From the NCBI RefSeq assembly GCF_020080835.1, contig NC_058163.1:17065011-17129010 (forward strand): a stretch of 64,000 bases of DNA, read 5' to 3'. Source of the stretch: Cotesia glomerata. Its lineage: Eukaryota; Arthropoda; Insecta; Hymenoptera; Braconidae. Below, piece by piece: positions 54,734 to 60,700 of this stretch (within the stretch, counting starts at the first letter, position 1; every line of letters begins with the position of its first letter). The position numbers were made by a program, and so were the translations under genes. The notes beneath the pieces are model-generated. The model was not told the DNA's origin, did no database searches, and saw only the letters and a list, made by a program, of their open reading frames with translations.

Positions 54734-57700
54734 GTGGTCGTTAAAATTTAAATTTTTTCCGACGCCCAAAAAAATCTTTCCTTTTGACGAAAAACTATGC
54801 GAAAAATTTTGCTTTTCGATTTTAAACAAAAAGAACACGTGCCTCTGGTCAATTGAAGTTCATTTTTCGATAAAATGATAGTTTTTTAAAATATTTGTCA
54901 CAGTTTTTAAATTTGGGCAAAAAATCATCAAAACAGGCTTGTAGGAAATTAAATTTTCTACAAAAGGTTTCTTTCGGTTTTAGATAAAGTTCATATACAT
55001 CGAGATAATCTTATTAGTTTACTTATAAACTCTATTAAGTCAGTCATTTTTGCACTAAAAACTTTATATTTCCGGAAATATGAAGAATTCTCTCAAAATA
55101 TCTTGAATTTTAGATATTTTCTTCATATTTTGACATGGGTAAATGATTTTCAATTTAATGATTTTTAACCCGTCAGCACTCACGTTATAAGCATTTTGCT
55201 CACACAACAACATCCGACTTATAGAGCGGCGCTGTAGTGCAAGTGAGACACTAAAATTCACGTGAGTTCTGACGGGTTAAAATGAAATCTCTATCGGTAA
55301 GTTATCTACAACTAATCTTGTTCATATTTCCATTTGGGAGAGTAGAGCGCCTTTCTGTAAGGTCTAGACTTAAATTGGTCTAAATCTATAAATTAAGATT
55401 AAATAATGCTGTAAAGCGGGAAAGAAGAGGAGTTAAGATAATTATTACGTGAAGCGTTCCATATTTACGTAACAGGATAATTGGAAGGAAGGGATTGAGA
55501 CAGGAATTGGAAAAGACCTTCTTAACCTAAGTTCATAGAATATGCGAGAAAAAATTCGGATAGCTCGGACTGGGACTCGAACCCAGAACCTTCTGAAGAC
55601 ATGTCAGCTATTCTCCCACGCAAAATCGTGAGGCGTTCCACATTTTTAAAATTATTTTTAAAAATAAGATAATGCTGTGAAGCGGGAAAGAATAGAAGTT
55701 ACGGTAATTATAACGTTAAGCGTTCCACATTCACGTAACAGGATAGTTGAGAGGAAAGGATTGAGAAAGAATTGGAAAGAACCTTCTTAATAAGAGCTTA
55801 TAGAATATGCAAGAAAAAATTTGGATAGCTCGGACTGGGATTCGAACCCAGAACCTTCCGAAGACATGTCGGCTACTTTACTATTTGAGTTACCCGGTCT
55901 ATACCAAATTTCCTTTTTGCTTATTCTATATACATTAAGCCACATCGTCCATCTTACGTTCCACATTTTTAAAATTAAATAATGCTCTGAAGTTGGAAAG
56001 AATGGGAGTTACGGTAATTATTACGTAAAGCGTTCCACATTCACGTAACAGGATAATTGGGAGGAAGGTATTGAGATAGGAATTGGAAAGGACCTTCTTA
56101 TTGTGAGTTTATAGAATATGCAAGAAAAAATTGTTTATGTTTTCAGAAAAATAAAGTTTTTAGTGCTAAAACGACTGACTTAATAGAGTTTATAAGTTAC
56201 TAATAAGATTATCTCGATGGATATGAACTTCATCTAAAACCGAAAGAAACTATTTTGTAGAAAATTTAATTTCCTACAAGCCTGTTTTGATGATTTTTTG
56301 TCCAAATTCAAATACTGTGACAAATATTTAAAAAAACTATGATTTTATCGAAAAAAGAACTTCAATTGACCGGAGGCACGTGTTCTTTTTCTTTAAAATC
56401 AAAAAGCAAAATTTTTCCCGTAGTTTGTTATCAAAAGGAAGGATTTTTTTGGGCGTCGGAAAAAATTTCATTTTTAACGACCACCCTAATATATATATAT
56501 ATATAAGTAACGTGGTGGAATTACGACGCACGCGCACTGCACTCGTCCACTCTACTTGACTCTCCTTAACTCTCCCCACTCTTTAAAATATATAAGGCTT
56601 GCTCGGCTTGCTATACAAGCGATTCCCCCACTCGCCTACTCTAAACTTTCACTCAATGCTTCTCCTCTAGCGCTACTTCCCCTTTTCCGCCTCAAATCGT
56701 TCAATTTTACCCTCCGTAAAGAAGTTTCACTTCAAAAATAGTTACATATTTAAACTTTTTTTAATTTTAAGGTTAGAATAAGCGGCAATTCATTTAGTTG
56801 GCTGTAGCCAGTCGTGTGATTCACAGCAACAGTTCTCATTTAGCACAGGAATGGTTACTGTGCTGCACGAGAATGAGAAACATTTGTCAGGTGACTGGTT
56901 CGTACGCTTGCGCAGTACTCATACTTATTTTATATAGTAAGGGTTCTTCTGCTCACGAGAATCTGTATTGTCCTAAAAGCTAACAGCGACTGTGAACATG
57001 AGAATCACTCGTGTTTTCAATGTAATGTGTAACATAGAAATGGTTACTGTGCTGAAAGATACTCAGTCATATGTAAAAACGACTCATTCTTATTATCACA
57101 TGATCTAATAATGTGCTAAGAACTTTTTTACACGCTTTATATTAGCTTCACTTGTATGTCAGTTTGTCAGTATGTCAGTATGTAACTCTCCGTGGGTAAT
57201 CTGCGCGCCTGCGGCCTTCCTTGGTTCTGGTAGCCGTTTCTCAGGCTCGCTCTCCGAAATCGAACTCTGATTCCCCGTATTTATAATATTTATAAATAAT
57301 TATTTTTTTTTTATTAGCTTCACTTGTATGTCAGTATGTCAGTATGTCAGTATGTAACTCTCCGTGGGTAATTTGCGCGCCTGAATATTTTTGATAATCA
57401 ACAAATAATAGTTTAAAAAAACTAAAAAATCACGCTTTTATAAATAAACCAAACTAAAAAGTAAAAAATAAATAATAGTTTAAAAAAACTAAAAACACGC
57501 TTTTTATAGAAAACCAAACTAAAAAATAGAAAATAAATTTAAATTAAGAATAGTGTTGAAAATTTCAATAAATATAAATTAATAATAGTGTAAATAAAAA
57601 AAATGTATTTTATTTTAAAAAAAGCGTGGAGTGCTTTTTAAGATATTATCAAAATGATAATCACTCTACTCATATCTGTCAATAAAATATTTATAACTAT

Positions 57701-60700
57701 TGACACCATGCACCTCACGCTTTTTTTAAAATAAAATACATTTTTTTTATTTACACTATTATTAATTTATATTTATTGAAATTTTTAACACTATTCTTAA
57801 TTTAAATTTATTTTCTATTTTTTAGTTTGGTTTTCTATAAAAAGCGTGTTTTTAGTTTTTTTAAACTATTATTTTTTATATACTTTTCGCTCATTCTTGT
57901 GTAGCACAGTAACCAGTCGTGTTTCATTTTTCCGTGTACTTCAGAATTTAATTTGGCAAGATTAACCTAATAGAAACTTTTTTGTTAACTAAAACATGTA
58001 GTTGCCTCTTGGATACTCTACTATAGTAATTGACCGATTTTAGTCAGATCATGCGGTGAAAAATTTTCATGAATTATACCTATTTATTGTAATGATTATA
58101 AGTTCAACAATAGTTAAAAATAAATTTCAGGGTCATAAAAAATGCAGTTAATAATAATTTTTGGACTTTTTCATGAAAGCGGTCAACTACTGGTGCCCGG
58201 TCAACTACTGGAACATTTACCCTATTTTAAAATATTAAAAACGTTAATTTATTTAGTGAATTGAATTATTATAATGTATTCCAGCTGTAAGGTTATAAAA
58301 AGTGTCAAACGAAAATTTCTATTTTTGCTTTTGATTTTAAATAAATATTTGTTAAAAGTTATCAAATATTCATTAAACATTCATGAATATTTATTAACAG
58401 TTTATAAATCGTATTTGATAAATAATTTATAAACTGTTAATAAATATTTATTAAACCCTATGATATTAACAAACATCATTATTCAAAAGAAATTTTTTCT
58501 CGCATATTCTATAAACTCACATTAAGATGATCCTCTCCAATTCCTTTCTCAATCCTTTCCTACCAATACCCTGTTACGTGAATGTGGAACGCTTCACGTA
58601 ATGATTACCGTAACTCCTATTCTTTCCCGCTTCACAGCATTATTTACATTTGTAAATCTTATATTCAAAATCTAAATATTTTATTCAAAATCAAATATTA
58701 ATAGAATAAAATGTATAAAAAATAAAATGTTTATTTGTAACCCTTTTATTGCAACTTTTTATTATTATATTATCCGTGTTATATAATCCCAAGGACTATG
58801 AATTTTGTAGACTTTGATTTGCTTTTTTTACTAACAAAAATAAATAAAAATTTATCAAGAAATGTTTACACTAAAAATAGTGCATGTAAAATTTTCAATT
58901 TCATATTTGTGCATTATTCATAATTTTGATAAATATTTTATTATCTTTTTTCCATTGTTCATATAAACAAATTTATTTATTGTCTGAAAAATTCACAGTC
59001 ATCAATAACATAATTTAATAATTTTTAATATCAAGCTGATAAAACCGTAAGTATAAAATTTCTATTTATTTTGTTAAATAAAACTATAATCACTTTAAAT
59101 TAAATTTTTTGTTTATTGCATTTTGTAATTGAGAATGTCGAGAATGATTTAAATTGCCGTAAATGAAAACCACTGCGCCCGGTCAGCGCGCGCACACAAC
59201 CTCAATTTCTGTCGTGATTTTACCGACCGCGTGTTTGAATGTAAACATTTAATTTTTTTTTTAATTTCAATAATTATTTTCGCGAACATTATTAACTGTT
59301 GACGGTTTGTTTTTGACTTTTCCTGTTCAGAATTTTTCGCTCTTTAATACAATACCAATATTATTGGGGCTTTACATAAATATATGCAAGTTTTTTTGTA
59401 AAAATAGACGGGATCTCGGCATGTCTATTGTTATTTTATTATTTATTTAAAAAACCCGTTAAAAGTATGATTTCTAATTATGATTTTCGTGATCTACGCA
59501 TTTTTTTACATTGAATTGATAGTAAGATATAGCCTAAAAAATTACATTGAGCAACGGGTAAGAGTAAAGTCAGTGTACTATTTCATAAAAAAATTTATTT
59601 TTAGAGCTCATACTTGAACTTCACTCCTTAAAACAATATTCTATTTAAGAAATACTATCTAACTGTATATTGATTAAATTTAGAAAGTACTTAAACGAAA
59701 TTTGCAAATCAATAAACGGGTGGCACATTTTAAATAATAAAAGTTATAATTATAAATAAAATTAAACTTACCGACAGAACTAATGGCCAAAGAAAAGTCA
59801 GGAATATATTTTAAGAATTACAAATAGACCCTCTACAACCAGTGATCATGCTTTCAGACCTTTACAAACTATTATCATCTCGGGAAATGAAAACAAATTT
59901 CACGAAGCTCAGAAGGAAAATTCTTGAAGAATACAATATTGAATACGACTTATCCAATAGCTCAGAAACGGAGAAATCCAAAGCCCAGGGCATATCTGAA
60001 AATGATACATCTGACCTGGAGCTTGACACAGAACCTCAAACCCTGTAATTTATACGAGATAAAAGGCCACACACAATTTTCTCACAGACACCTAATGAAA
60101 GGTTCAAACCCTACCGATTGCCCAGGATGCAACGAAATCATCTTAATAAAACACATTACCACCTGTCCAGGATTGATCCAACAGAGAAAAGCACAGCAGC
60201 TTCCCAACGAGATGAACTAAATCTCAATAATAGCAGTAAAATGAAACGATTTGTTGACACGATTAATAGAATGAAATTAAAAATATAGTTCGTATTTAAA
60301 GTGTTTACGGATTTACAGTCCTGATAATGATCTATCTGTTTGTTTAAAATTATATTCTGTAATTGTATTCTAATCCATCGCCTAGGACCAAATGGTTAAA
60401 GCGACGTTAAATAAATAATTTAAAAAAACAAAAAAACTTACCGATAAATTCTGAGCCTTTGTTTTCATGCATAATTATTTTGCAGTTATTGTTCCGATGA
60501 ACCTTAAAGCCCAAGCAACGAAAACGTTCATCTGTTTTGTACAATACACCGGTTTTATGAGGATTTAAGTAAGGCTGACCACTGAATGGATTTATAAAAT
60601 CAGCCCAGTATCCAAACATTTTCAGTTTAGTACAAATATCAGAAGCAGCAAGGAGAAACTGCAATAGAAATAATTGTAATTATCAAAGTGAAAAACAATT

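Larger units (their letters stand above)
52195..57936. mobile_element. 5.7-kb composite, ends CACGGAATAAATGAAACACG, TA duplication
   Basis: The left end CACGGAATAAATGAAACACG and the right end complement (GTTTCATTTTTCCGTG) are flanked by TA (52193-52194 and 57937-57938). The opposite arm of its host (near 48120) reads AAAGACTACTTCAG-type sequence uninterrupted, confirming the duplication. Arms (52195-52590 and about 56790-57936) carry a repeated TTACTGTGCTRCACRAGAATGA phrase. The Helentron remnant, the element at 54732-56486 and an insertion at about 57130-57885 lie inside it. Confidence 0.75.
47823..58222. mobile_element. 10.4-kb composite bounded by GGGTAAATGTTCCAGTAG ends
   Basis: The ends GGGTAAATGTTCCAGTAGTT and complement are flanked by TA (47821-47822 and 58223-58224). 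The phrase CAGTAGTTGACC recurs near 47835, 49909, 52020, 58185 and 58200. After removing three insertions (48277-49883, about 50285-51600 and 52195-57938) the remaining ~1.75 kb is itself a palindrome whose arms pair 47823-48276 and 49884-50280 with 51610-52194 and 57939-58222. Confidence 0.75.
11432..60441 (-). other. Giant 49-kb MMADHC intron 2
   Basis: On the minus strand the donor is TCG|GTAAGT at 60441 and the acceptor TTTTCAG|GA at 11432. Phase is conserved across the gap (phase 1). All features between these coordinates are intronic. Neither strand shows another convincing host exon inside; everything recognisable is a transposon, retroelement or repeat. Confidence 0.8.

Noticed and set aside
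11432..60441. Integrated viral (for example polydnavirus) segment
   Set aside because: No viral structural, virulence or integrase-type genes or excision motifs were recognised; everything readable is transposon-derived.
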